Below are positions 53,955-63,389 of a stretch of DNA of 64,000 nt, piece after piece. Both the position numbers and the translations under genes were made by a program. Every line of letters begins with the position of its first letter. Positions within the stretch are counted from its first letter, which is position 1. The notes below the pieces were generated by a model that was given only the letters and a program-made list of their open reading frames with translations, was not told the DNA's origin and ran no database searches. The stretch is from Torreya grandis (taxonomy: Eukaryota; Streptophyta; Pinopsida; Cupressales; Taxaceae), in NCBI GenBank assembly GCA_037957365.1, contig JARHVA010000006.1, forward strand, positions 9,982,501 to 10,046,500, in the 5' to 3' direction.

Positions 53955-56405
53955 TAATAATAATAATAAAAAATTTTAACGTTCACGAGACTAAAAATAG
54001 TCTATGGGACAGCGAGACAACTCAAGCAGATTTAAGTAGCACTGTTCGCTTCTTGTGTAGGCTGATGATGAGCCCCCCTAATTGCTCAATGTGCTCTTCG
54101 TTGAATAGGTTATGCCAAGAACTGTCACATATAGTATCCGCAAATTTATCTCTGCTATCTTTGTAGGCCTCACATTCTAGAATAAAGTGCTGTTCAGTTT
54201 CCACTTTCCCAGAATTGCAAAATCTGCAAATTCTCTCTTCCCAAGCCTCCTTTGGCCTCTTCCAACGCCCGGTCTCACAACGAAGTTGGTGAGAGTTGGT
54301 TCTCAGCTGAGCAATAAGAATTTTAGCCCTCCAAGAAATGTTGGCTCCTATGTACGCTTTTTGGAGTTGATCACAAGTGGGGTTGAACTCATTTATATAA
54401 TATAGTTTCTTCCTCCCGATCTCGCTTCCCCAATTTCTCTTGTAAAATTTCTCCATAACAAAGACTTTTATTTCTTTATTATTTGTGGGGCACATATTGA
54501 ATTGAATATTCCATTTACTCATCCATGTGATGTTTTGTTGCATCCATGTCCTTTTTCGCTTACATAGTGTATCACTAAAAACAACTTTAGGCCATCTATC
54601 CTCTTCCATTTTTTCGATTCTTTTTAAATAGCTTAAAAGGCGAACCATAGCAAGTGCCTCGATAGGAACAGCCCCCATTTCACTTAGCATGATGTCATAT
54701 GGAACCGTGCTTTTGATTTTAATCTTGCTTGTAATCAAGCGCTTTTGGATTCCTTCAATTTGTTTCCATTGTGCTATAGTAGTGCTGCTGGCCCATAATT
54801 CACACCCGTAAAGAACAACTGGCAGCACAAAAAGACCGAACAAGGTTTGAATAGTTTTCCAATCCCACAACTCCGCTTCACGGCACTTATTCTGAAGAGC
54901 ATAGAAAGCCTTCCACCCACCTAATGTCCTTTTATACCTGCAGCTAGACCAGCTTAGCTTTTTGTTGAAATCGATGCCAAGGTATTTATAATCCGCAACC
55001 TCTTCAAGAAGACTTCCATTGTAATAAAATTCATGTTGATGTTTTTTATTATTAGAGAAAATCATAACCTTAGTCTTGCTGATATTGACCTGCATCCCCA
55101 CCATTCTGCAAAAGCGCTCAAGAGAAGATAGATGGTCTTGCAAACCACAGGCAGATTTGGTAATTAAAATGAGATCATCCGCATATAAGAGCAACTTTAT
55201 AACAAATTCACCTAGCTGAATGCCTTCGCCCTTTTGTATGTTTAACCACTCTTCCATTTTATCAATATATAAACCAAATAAAGTAGGAGACAAAGGGCAA
55301 CCCTGTTTGACCCCGATATCGCTCCTGAAACATTCTGAAATGCCATCTGAAGTTCTGATTTTCACTTTCACTTCTTCGTACATCCTATGAACAGCAGCTC
55401 TGAGATGCCTAGGAATCCCCAATTCTTCCATCCTAAACCAAAGCTTGTCTCTCGGAATGGTATCAAAAGCCTTTTTGAAGTCAACAAAGCAACAAAAAAC
55501 CTCTTCCTTTTTCTCCCACTCTTTTTCAATAATGTGTCTCAGAGTGACACAGTGATCCACTGTCGAGTGCTTTGGCCTAAAACCAGCTTGCCCTTTAGCA
55601 CGTTTATGGTTTTCTTCTGCCCATTTGCTGATCCTAGTTTCTATCATGCTGCCAAAAAGTTTAGCAAAGAGGGGATTGATCATTATAGTCCTGTAGTTGG
55701 AGGGATTGTTAACATCACCACTCTTAAAAAGTGGTATTGCAAGGCTGATTGTCCAATCTTTCGGAAACCCTTCTTGGCAGATTTTGTTGAAGATTTCAGT
55801 GATGTGCGGTGCAAGAGTTTTCATGCCCCACTTCAAATATTCGGCTTGAAGTGCAACAAGATCTTTTGCTTTACCTCCACCCAACTTCTTAATCCCTGTC
55901 TCTACCTCTTGCACAGTGAAAATGTTTGTAGTATCGTTGACCAAAGGTGGCTGTCCCACTCCACCCTCTTGTTCATAAAGTTTCTTAGCATATTCAAACC
56001 ATTGGGTGGCAGTAATATTATTTTCATTTTGCTTTCTCCTTGGTTGGAGTTCTTTCCAGAAACGTTTGGGGTTATTTCTGCCCAAAAAAATTAGCTCCTC
56101 TCTCCTTGTGAACATAAAATTAGTTTTTTTCTTCTTTAGGATCTGTTTGTAGGCCTTAATGTCGAGGTTAGTTTTATTCGACTCCCTTAGGTTCCTCCTG
56201 GCCCTCTTACATTCCTTGTCAAACCATGCATTGGTTGGAAAACAATTAGTTTCAGATTTTCTATTTTTTGCTCTCTTGCATTTTGAAAGAGCCTCGTGAA
56301 TCAGATTTGATAAGTCATGACTGTTAACACCATGCTTATACATAGGGTGTCCCATACAAAGTTCCTCAAGAGTAGCTCTGAAATCACAATAAACTTTAGA
56401 GTTGA
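53955..56405 (-). mobile_element. LINE 2: non-LTR element with an open 777-codon ORF
   Basis: A minus-strand non-LTR retrotransposon inserted in the gypsy 3 LTR. Its 3' end carries an (ATT)n tail (plus strand AATAATAATAATAATAA at 53,955-53,971) in place of poly(A). The element is 5'-truncated: the readable frame starts inside the protein at about 56,395. It has no RNase H and no plant-L1 zf-RVT, unlike the LINE at 46 kb. The ORF is free of stops, so it is younger than its neighbours. Confidence 0.85.
54022..56355 (-). CDS. LINE 2 reverse transcriptase protein, N-terminally truncated
   Basis: This 777-codon frame (readable upstream to about 56,395 without ATG) has a basic linker (residues 1-130, NAWFDKECKRARRNL), then RT: LGGGKAKDLVALQAEYLKWG, LAIPLFKSGDVNNPSNYRTI, GQAGFRPKHSTVDHCVTL, FCCFVDFKKAFDTIPRDKLW (first Asp), IGVKQGCPLSPTLFGLYIDK, the catalytic LLLYADDLILI (about residues 395-405) and VNISKTKVMIFSNN. 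The C-terminus has a finger-like CRFCNSGKVETEQHFILEC (CxxC...HxxxxC). The enzyme would copy its RNA at a nicked target. The endonuclease is missing. The motifs resemble animal Jockey/L2/CR1-like or I-like LINEs more than plant L1. The first ATG at 56355 is internal and not a true start. Confidence 0.88.
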   Translation of the reverse strand: MGHPMYKHGVNSHDLSNLIHEALSKCKRAKNRKSETNCFPTNAWFDKECKRARRNLRESNKTNLDIKAYKQILKKKKTNFMFTRREELIFLGRNNPKRFWKELQPRRKQNENNITATQWFEYAKKLYEQEGGVGQPPLVNDTTNIFTVQEVETGIKKLGGGKAKDLVALQAEYLKWGMKTLAPHITEIFNKICQEGFPKDWTISLAIPLFKSGDVNNPSNYRTIMINPLFAKLFGSMIETRISKWAEENHKRAKGQAGFRPKHSTVDHCVTLRHIIEKEWEKKEEVFCCFVDFKKAFDTIPRDKLWFRMEELGIPRHLRAAVHRMYEEVKVKIRTSDGISECFRSDIGVKQGCPLSPTLFGLYIDKMEEWLNIQKGEGIQLGEFVIKLLLYADDLILITKSACGLQDHLSSLERFCRMVGMQVNISKTKVMIFSNNKKHQHEFYYNGSLLEEVADYKYLGIDFNKKLSWSSCRYKRTLGGWKAFYALQNKCREAELWDWKTIQTLFGLFVLPVVLYGCELWASSTTIAQWKQIEGIQKRLITSKIKIKSTVPYDIMLSEMGAVPIEALAMVRLLSYLKRIEKMEEDRWPKVVFSDTLCKRKRTWMQQNITWMSKWNIQFNMCPTNNKEIKVFVMEKFYKRNWGSEIGRKKLYYINEFNPTCDQLQKAYIGANISWRAKILIAQLRTNSHQLRCETGRWKRPKEAWEERICRFCNSGKVETEQHFILECEAYKDSRDKFADTICDSSWHNLFNEEHIEQLGGLIISLHKKRTVLLKSA

Positions 56406-56432
56406 TAAATTATCTAGAAAGGGATATTACAA

Positions 56433-56446
56433 CGGTATCAGAGCAA
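56433..56446 (+). other. Gypsy 3 primer binding site
   Basis: CGGTATCAGAGCAA lies one base inside the LTR end (ATTACA). GGTATCAGAGC is the tRNA-Met type site with the leading T changed to C. Confidence 0.75.
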
Positions 56447-56459
56447 TGATCCTACCAGC

Positions 56460-56690
56460 GTGCAGGGTAAAAATAGAATGGACAAGCATTTGGACGAGTA
56501 TCATAATAGCATAACAGATCTAGTGGCATCAATAAAAATGCAACTAAACAAAAAAAAGTCAAAAGAAGAAGAGTGGCAGCAACAATTCAGAATTGATTAT
56601 GATGCTTACTGTGAAGAATATTATAATCTAAGCCTGAAAGTTCAAGCTAACATGACCCTCCGAGATTTCTATGACTTAATAAGGAGGTGA
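56460..56690 (+). pseudogene. Gypsy 3 gag N-terminus, cut by gypsy 4
   Basis: An open frame starts MQGKNRMDKHLDEYHNSITD 14 bases after the primer site and runs 76 codons, ending with LRDFYDLIRR where the gypsy 4 LTR begins (56,688). Charged, helical composition and position fit the start of a Ty3/gypsy Gag; the capsid core is not reached. The rest of gypsy 3 must lie beyond gypsy 4, outside the window. Confidence 0.55.
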
Positions 56691-58622
56691 AATATTTCGA
56701 GCCAATTTTTTTCAAATTTTCAATTACAATCAGCAGAGCAATTCACAATCGTTAGGGTTAGCCTTAAACCAAAACGATACTGAAGCAACTCTAACCAAAA
56801 TGTACACCAGGATTCCGAGGGCAAGGTGTGAGTATTGGTTAGAGGATCTGAATGCAGAAACAGAGCTGGAAGGAAGTCTAACCAAGAATGGCACCGATGA
56901 TGGCGAGTATATGGTCAGAGGATCTTCTACTACTACAAATACTGAAAAGAAACTCAACACCAAGTATGTGCTACCCAACCCAGTATGGACTTGAGGCAAC
57001 CATATGGCGGAGTGCTACGAATTACATTGCTATGAAGGGAAATAAGCAAGAACGCTGAAATACTCAACGTCAAGAATGTGCTTTCCAACCTGAGACGGAA
57101 TGGGAGCTACCATATGAAGGAGATATAAAGTATTACAATGCAGTTTCATAATATAAGATGAGCATTACAAATCATGATTAAGCAAGATTAAAGAACTGTT
57201 GTCAGTACTACTGTCAGCTTACAATATGATAGAGAATTCGCCTGCCAAGAGCATAGAGTTAGAAAAATTCAACGAGCATTTAAATAGAAAATTCTTCTTG
57301 CTTAATGGAAATTCCAAGATTGATTTCTTCTCTCAAAAAACAGATTCAAGATTCTGATCTGTTCAGATCTGCACCTTTAAATGTAAAACCAGCAACCTGA
57401 GATCACACTAAAATGGACATATCTCTCACACAACTCATCCAATTGACGTGAAACGAAAAACAAAAGACCCTAATGATGAAGGCGCCCAAGATTGGAGCAC
57501 AAAACAGACCCAAAAGTTTCTATTTAATTTATGCACAAATATCAAGGCAAACCCAGATGGTACGGCCCAGCAAGAGGGGTGATTTGTCTTTAAAAATCAC
57601 AGCGTTCATTAAAAAATTTACAACTTACAAAAAAAGTTCGCCCTTCACATACAGAGAGATATAGACAATACCCATAATGAATTTTTGTCTTTTTGACTTA
57701 TGAATAAAAACACAATCTGCTATGAGGAATATGAATTCTTGAATCTCTCCAATATGCTTAAACTGATCTATAAAACCATACACTGACTACAATGCACAAA
57801 TCCCACTACAAAACAATCAAACTACACTATCTCACCACTAGTAGCTATCTTTCAAGCAAGAAGCAATGCCAAGCTAGGAGGCTTTCATTCCTCAAAGCAA
57901 TCCCAAAGCCAATCCAGCAGCATAACATTCCTATAGCCAAAAGATAATGCAAATGAGGACCAATGGCTTCCTTTTATAATTTTCGGTTGACCCTTCTCAA
58001 AACCCTAATCTTCTTTTTTTTGAGTCAAACCCTAATTCTCCAATAGATGGCATTCCACTTTCCCAAGCAAAACTTTGACTTTATATTATAAACTTTATTT
58101 CTTCTTTGAAGTTGGCGCCCAACTTAAGCTTGAATTAAATCTTTAATAAGAATTATAATTAATTCCTTCAATAAGGCGCCCACCCATAAAGAACATCTTT
58201 TAAAACAACTTAAAGTGAAGTAGCTAGGCCAAGGGGAAAGTCAATGTTAAAATATAATATTAAAACATGACTTAATTAAAATAATTCGACTTATCTCTCC
58301 ATTTGTGCCCCAAAGCCCAAAAATGAGTAAGCCAACTGATCAGACTGAAATGGAAAGGCAACCGTGCCGAAACCAACAGGGCCACTGCTAGAAATAGAAT
58401 TTACTACAAATAATAAATTCCTGAAGATGCTCAGAATGCCAAGAACATATCACTGCGAAGCTCTCCGAAAACTCAGAAAGAATCCGCCATTGAATCAACC
58501 AACCTCAAGCAAGAGCATCCTTCAAAACAAAAAACCCTAATTTTACCTTCCGAGTAGCCTACGGGTCTCAGGAATAGGCCAACGGTCACTAGAAAGATCA
58601 TGCTCGAGAAGGGGACATTACA
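56688..58622 (-). repeat. Gypsy 4 3' LTR (left copy)
   Basis: 1,935 bases from TGAAATATTTCGAGCC to GGGGACATTACA (sense start TGTAATGTCCCC, sense end ...AAATATTTCA). It is matched by 63,390-64,000. ORF 56800-56994 on the plus strand is antisense to the element. TGTAATGTCCCC is also the terminus of the solo LTR at 1,828-3,454. Confidence 0.9.
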
Positions 58623-59040
58623 GTTCGCCCTCCCCAAGATTGCTTGTCCTCAAGCAATCGCAAACCTGGATGCTGCAGAATCTCATCATTCTCCCAAGTT
58701 GCATCCTCCATAGGCAAATTTTTCCACTTCACCAAGTATTCTCTGATTGTTCTTTTCCTCAAAGAACGTTCTCTGTAATCAAGCATCTCCTCTGGAATTA
58801 AAACCAACTGTCCTTCCTCATCCAAAGGTGGCAACTGTGATGAAGCAACAACATTGTGTCCAAGTGCCTTCTTGAGGCGAGACACGTGGAAGACATTTTG
58901 TACTCTGCTATTAGAAGGTAACTCCAACTCATAAGCTACTGCTCCAACCTTTCTGATAACCTTGAATGGCCCATAGAAATGAGGTTTGAGCTTCTTAGCT
59001 CCACTCTTCTTGAGAGTAGACTGTCTGTAAGGTTGTAATC
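58598..59040 (-). pseudogene. Gypsy 4 integrase C-terminus and chromodomain
   Basis: The frame from 58927 reads QNVFHVSRLKKALGHNVV (the GPY/F-adjacent NVFHVSxLK motif of chromoviral integrases) and ends with YLVKWKNLPMEDATWENDE, the chromodomain core with the aromatic and acidic residues typical of this module. Chromodomains steer integration towards modified histone H3. A stop near 59,038 cuts it from the upstream GPY/F region (HFYGPFKVIRKVGAVAYEL). Confidence 0.85.
58623..58637 (-). other. Gypsy 4 polypurine tract
   Basis: On the minus strand GGGGAGGGCGAAC precedes the LTR start TGTAATG. It primes plus-strand synthesis. Confidence 0.85.
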
Positions 59041-59910
59041 AAAGATGAACCATATCCCCAACTTCGAAAGAGCGCTCAACACGCCGTTGATCAGCATACA
59101 TCTTCTGCTAGTTCTGTGCCATCTGAAGATTGCTTCTCAATGATTTCATGATATCTTGACTCTGCTGCAATAAGTCCTTGGCTTGAGGAGTTTTGCTATC
59201 ACCAAACACCAAATCAGCAAAGCTAGGAGCTTCATAACCATAAAGAGCCAAGAAAGGTGACATCTTTATTGATATGTGGAAAGAAGAATTATAGCAGTAC
59301 TCGCCTATGTGAAGCCACTTCACCCATGCTCTTTGTTGCTTGGAAACATAGTTTCTCAAATAGCCTTCCAACCACTTGTTCACTATTTCCGTTTGTCCAT
59401 CTGTTTGGGGGTGATAACTAGTGCTTGGAGTAAGCACAGTACCACTCATTCTGAAGACCTATTGCCAAAAAGTGCTTAGGAACTTGCTGTCCCTATCACT
59501 CACAATGTTTTTTGGCAGCCCATGTAACCTAAACACCTCATGAAAAAACAGATCTGCAATTTGGGTTGCTGAAAAAGCGCTGGTAATGGCGAAGAAGTGA
59601 GCAAATTTGGTTAGTCTATCCACTACAACATAGATACAATCTTTCCCTTGAACCTTGGGCAATCCCGTGATGAAGTCCATCGATATGCTTTCCCATTTTT
59701 GATTGGGAATAGGGAGAGGTTGCAGCAATCCGATTGGTAGAGTATGCTCATTCTTGTTCATTTGACAAGTGGGACACTCCTGAATGTAGCGTTGAACTTC
59801 CCCTTTCAACCCTTTCCAAGAAAATCTTTCCCGGATCTGCCTATATGTCTTAAAGAATCCTTGATGACCAGCAAGCAGAATGTCATAAAATGTCAACAAA
59901 ATCTTTTTTT
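59041..59910 (-). pseudogene. Gypsy 4 integrase core
   Basis: The zinc module reads LAGHQGFFKTYRQIRERF and CPTCQMNKNEH; its first His is not evident. The catalytic core contains SISMDFITGLPKVQG (Asp), VSDRDSKFLSTFW (Asp) and SYHPQTDGQTEIVNKW (Glu), so the DDE triad is intact. Stops at about 59,459 and 59,108 break the frame. The enzyme inserts element DNA; this copy cannot be translated in one piece. Confidence 0.9.
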
Positions 59911-60540
59911 GAGCTTAGAATCAGCCACCAAAAAGATCATACCCTTGTAGTGAATCAGCCCTTCAATCACCTTGTACCTTTCATCATGAAAAGTACCCTC
60001 AATAATGCTGGTTGCAAACTGATTTTTGGCATAATCAACAAGCAACATGTCCTTCCAATCAGCAATAAGCTCACACAGTGAGCTTAAATGGGGTCTCCTA
60101 GATAGAGCATCAGCCACAATGTTGTTTTTCTCCTTGACATACTCGATGTCAAAATCGTAAGCTTGGAGCTTACTCACCCACTTTTGTTGCCTTTCGTTCA
60201 AATCCTTCTGATGCATAAAGTGCTTGAGACTGTTATGATCAGTCTTGACCACAAACTTGTTTTTCACCAAATACTGTCTGAACTTAGCTAATGCATGCAT
60301 AATGGCAAGCATTTCCTTGTCATAAATGGAGTAGGTTCTTTCAACACCTCTTAGATTTCTACTCTCAAACACTATGGGATGTTTGTTTTGCATCAAAACA
60401 GCCCCAACTCCTTCACCGGATGCATCACACTGTAGCTCGAAAGGCTTGGAGAAATCCGGGATAGCCAAAACGGGACAAGAGCTCATGATCCTCTTAAACT
60501 TATCAAAAGTAGATTGAGCCTTTTTTGACCAACAAAAGGC
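59893..60540 (-). pseudogene. Gypsy 4 RNase H
   Basis: SCPVLAIPDFSKPFELQCDA opens the domain with its first catalytic Asp in QCDASGEGVGAVLMQ; YDKEMLAIMHAL supplies Glu and FVVKTDHNSLKHF the next Asp. It ends KNNIVADALSRRPHL. A frameshift near 60,540 separates it from RT (the peptide after KKGPF changes frame). All acidic residues are present. Confidence 0.9.
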
Positions 60541-61320
60541 CCCTTTTTTGTGAGATCAGTAAGAGGAGCAGCATTCTGTGAGTACCCTTTCACAAATCTT
60601 CTGTAAAATCCACAAAGACCCAAGAACCCTTTCAATTGAGTCAAGTTCTCAGGGGGTGGCCAATCAACAACGGCCTTGATCTTTTCCGGATCAACCTTCA
60701 CTCCCTTAGCACTGATTATGTGACCAAGGTACAATAACTCCTCCATTCCAAATTCACATTTGGATGCTTTGGCGAACAAGCTCTCAGATTCTAGGATGCT
60801 AAGCACTTCCTCCAAGTGCTTGAGATGTTCATCCCATGTCTTGCTAAAAATCAGGATATCATCAAAAAATATCAATACAAACTTCCTCAGCTGTTTTTGA
60901 AAAACTCTGTTCATGCAAGACTGGAAAGTAGCAGGAGCATTAGTCAACCCAAATGGCATGACTAGAAACTCGAAGTGGCCATAGTGACATCTAAAAGTTG
61001 TCTTCTCAACATCTAATCCCCTCATCCTAATCTGGTGGTAGCCTGATCTCAAATCGATCTTTGAAAAGAACTTGGCTCCATGTAGCTCATCAATGAGCTC
61101 ATCTATCCTTGGAATGGGTATCGGTTTTTGATGGTGCTTTGATTCAAAGCACGATAGTCCACACACATGCGCATGGTACCATCCTTCTTCTTCACAAGAA
61201 CCACTGTTGAAGCGAAGGGGCTCTTGCTTGGGCGAATGAAGCCCATCTCCAAGAGTTCCTGAATGTTTTTCTCAATCTCATCCTTCTGCTTCTTGGGGTA
61301 CCGATATGGAGTTGTAATAA
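60540..61320 (-). pseudogene. Gypsy 4 reverse transcriptase
   Basis: The RT begins in the upstream frame ([40 protein letters not shown]) and shifts frame near 61,105-61,140 to [36 protein letters not shown] (first Asp), VMPFGLTNAPATFQSCMNRV and the catalytic FFDDILIFSKTWDEHLKHLE (FFDD in place of YxDD is normal for chromoviruses). The thumb includes YLGHIISAKGVKVDPEKIKA. Catalytic residues are all present; the frameshift is the lesion. Confidence 0.92.
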
Positions 61321-62050
61321 CCAGTTTAGCTCCTTTCTTGAGCTCTATGATATGTTCCGAACCCCATTCAGGTGGTGGTCCAGGAGGCAAATCAACAAAT
61401 ACCTTGCTCTTTTTTATGAGTAGACACTGAACATCAGGAGGATAGTCTCTCTTAGTTTCAACCGGACTAGCAGGAAGAATCATACATTTTGCAACCCACT
61501 CAGCTTGATCATGACGGATCAGCCTTGCCATTCTCTTGAATGACACAACCCGAGGTCCCCCATTGGACATTCCTCTTAGTACTATCTTCTTCCCATCGGA
61601 TTGAAACTTGAGCTCCATAGTTTGCAAATTTAAGGAGATCTCTCCAAGTGAACTCAGCCATTGAATGCCTAGAACGGCATCCGTATCTCCAATGTTGACT
61701 ACATAGAAGTCATCCTTGACTTCATAGTTTCCCAATTGCATAGTCATGTTTGAGATCTTCTTGGTGCATGAGATGTGGAACCCATCAGCAACCATGACCT
61801 TGAAGCCTTCAAACTCTTTTGTTTGCAGCCCCTTCTTTGACACCACAACTTCATCAATGAAGTTATGTGTTGCTCCAGTGTCGATCAAAGCAACTATTCG
61901 CTGCCCCTTAATCATCCCTCGAACTTTGAAGGATTCGTTCCTTTGGAAGCTCAAAAGTTGAGCCAAAATGCCTCCACTTTCCTTTTCATATTCGGACTCT
62001 TCTGGAGCTCTTACCACTTCACTATCTTCAAAATCAGACTGTTGGTCTGA
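61320..62050 (-). pseudogene. Gypsy 4 protease region
   Basis: The frame contains [18 protein letters not shown], the Asp-Thr-Gly active site of the retropepsin-like protease, followed by [20 protein letters not shown] and [20 protein letters not shown], the conserved C-terminal ILGxxWL strand of chromoviral proteases. The frame 61103-62710 is continuous with gag and RT, so gag-pol was a single ORF. The protease itself has no break. Confidence 0.9.
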
Positions 62051-63349
62051 AAAATCAGAATTACTTTCATCAGCTGAATAGTACTCAATCTGGTGAAATT
62101 TGACTCCCTTTGGGCAAACATGATCTTGAGACCATTTTTCTCTACACTGGAAACATAGCCCCTTTCTTCTGAGTTCGTTCAGTGTCTCAAGATCCAATCT
62201 TGTGACACGAGGATTATGTTGATTGAACTCTTTATGCTGAGGTCTTAAAGGAGGTCTATGATGAGGTCTTTTTCCTTTATCCCCCTTGTGAAAGGATGGC
62301 TTGGATTGAAACTTCGCCTTAGGAGCAGCCCACTCCATGTTTCTTGCTTTCTTCATTGCCTCCTGTAGGGATGGTGGATCAAAGGCTTTAATCCAACCCT
62401 TGAGTGGTTCCATCAATCCTTCACTAAAAAGGATCACCAACCGCCTCTCCGTGATGCCAGTGACCATTACTAAAAGTCTCTGGAACTCAGCTATGTAGGC
62501 ATCAACTGTGCCATACTGCTTCAACTGTGCCAATTCTCTAAAATGTATTTCAGGATCTTTTTTCTCAAATCTCTCGATGAGCCTATTGGTGAACTCATCA
62601 TAGGTAGTGATAGACCGATGACCTAAGGTGACTAGGCCATGGTACCACCACTCGTGCGCCACCCCATCAAGGTGTAGCGTAGCGAATTTAATCGCCTCCT
62701 CTTCTGCCATGGGTCTAAGAGTTAGATAGTTGTCCAGCTTCTATATCCAAGCTCGAGCTGAACTGTTATCACTCCTATCATTGTGTGGAAGTATAACCTT
62801 GTTGACAGCTTGATACAAATCCCCTTGAACTATTGTTCTTCTTTGCTCATAATGTCTCCCTTGTCCCTTATTCTTTCTCTTATGATCCATAAAGTCATTA
62901 TAGGACATGTCCATCTTGATGTCATCAGGGAGAGAATCATACTCCGCACGGCCAAGTCTCAACTGTTCCACGAATGAAGCATTCTCTTCAGTATCAGGTT
63001 GGGTGTTTACTGGTGCCAAGAAGGTGGGTTTGAAGGCCCTGGAAGAAATGTATGTGTTGTTTGAAACAGGCTGAGCAGCACGTCCATCATGCTGGTTAGA
63101 GGCACTGTGCTCCCCTCTATATCCTGGGTTGTTTTGTGGAGTTGTGTTCTGGCCCACATTCCCCATCATGAGAGATACCATATCCATCAAGGCATCCATC
63201 TTCCTTTCAAATCTCTTTTCGAGACTTATCGATCTCTCTCTTCCCTTCCCACTATCATCTCTGTTGTTGGTAAACCTCTCGTTACCCCCGACTGACCTCT
63301 CACCTTCTGCCATATCTATTTCCTGAGAAGACTCCCAATGAGGCCTCAA
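62050..63349 (-). pseudogene. Gypsy 4 gag
   Basis: The frame from 63349 starts MRPHWESSQEIDMAEGERSV and continues with a low-complexity region to 62,741, where a TAG (near 62,741-62,743) interrupts it. The next frame contains [40 protein letters not shown] and the chromoviral capsid continuation, then a zinc knuckle of the type [14 protein letters not shown] near 62,130. Gag forms the particle and binds element RNA. One nonsense codon is the visible lesion. Confidence 0.88.
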
Positions 63350-63374
63350 GACCTCTGAAGCTGTCTGACCTTTT

Positions 63375-63388
63375 GGAGCCTAATACCA
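63375..63388 (-). other. Gypsy 4 primer binding site
   Basis: On the minus strand TGGTATTAGGCTCC directly inside the LTR end resembles the tRNA-Met site TGGTATCAGAGCC with a few changes. Confidence 0.8.
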
Positions 63389-63389
63389 C

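Larger units (their letters stand above)
52926..56431 (+). repeat. Gypsy 3 LTR, split by a LINE
   Basis: The LTR starts TGTCATGTCCCATTTTTC (52,926) and ends GATATTACA (56,431), directly before a primer site. About 2.45 kb of LINE (roughly 53,957-56,405) is inserted, leaving about 1.06 kb of LTR. It carries GAGGACGAAAACCTTC-type words (53,250-53,340), also found in the solo LTR at 1,828-3,454 on the other strand. ORF 53706-53957 is chance. Confidence 0.7.

Noticed and set aside
55387..56094. 235-codon plus-strand ORF
   Set aside because: It is the antisense of the LINE 2 coding region and has no domain of its own.
56800..56994. Conserved antisense ORF present in both gypsy 4 LTRs (also 63373-63699)
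   Set aside because: Its conservation follows from the two LTRs being about 95 percent identical, and a 3-base indel plus substitutions change it freely.
61746..62050. Plus-strand ORFs of 61-71 codons over the gypsy 4 protease
   Set aside because: Antisense shadows of the gag-pol frame.
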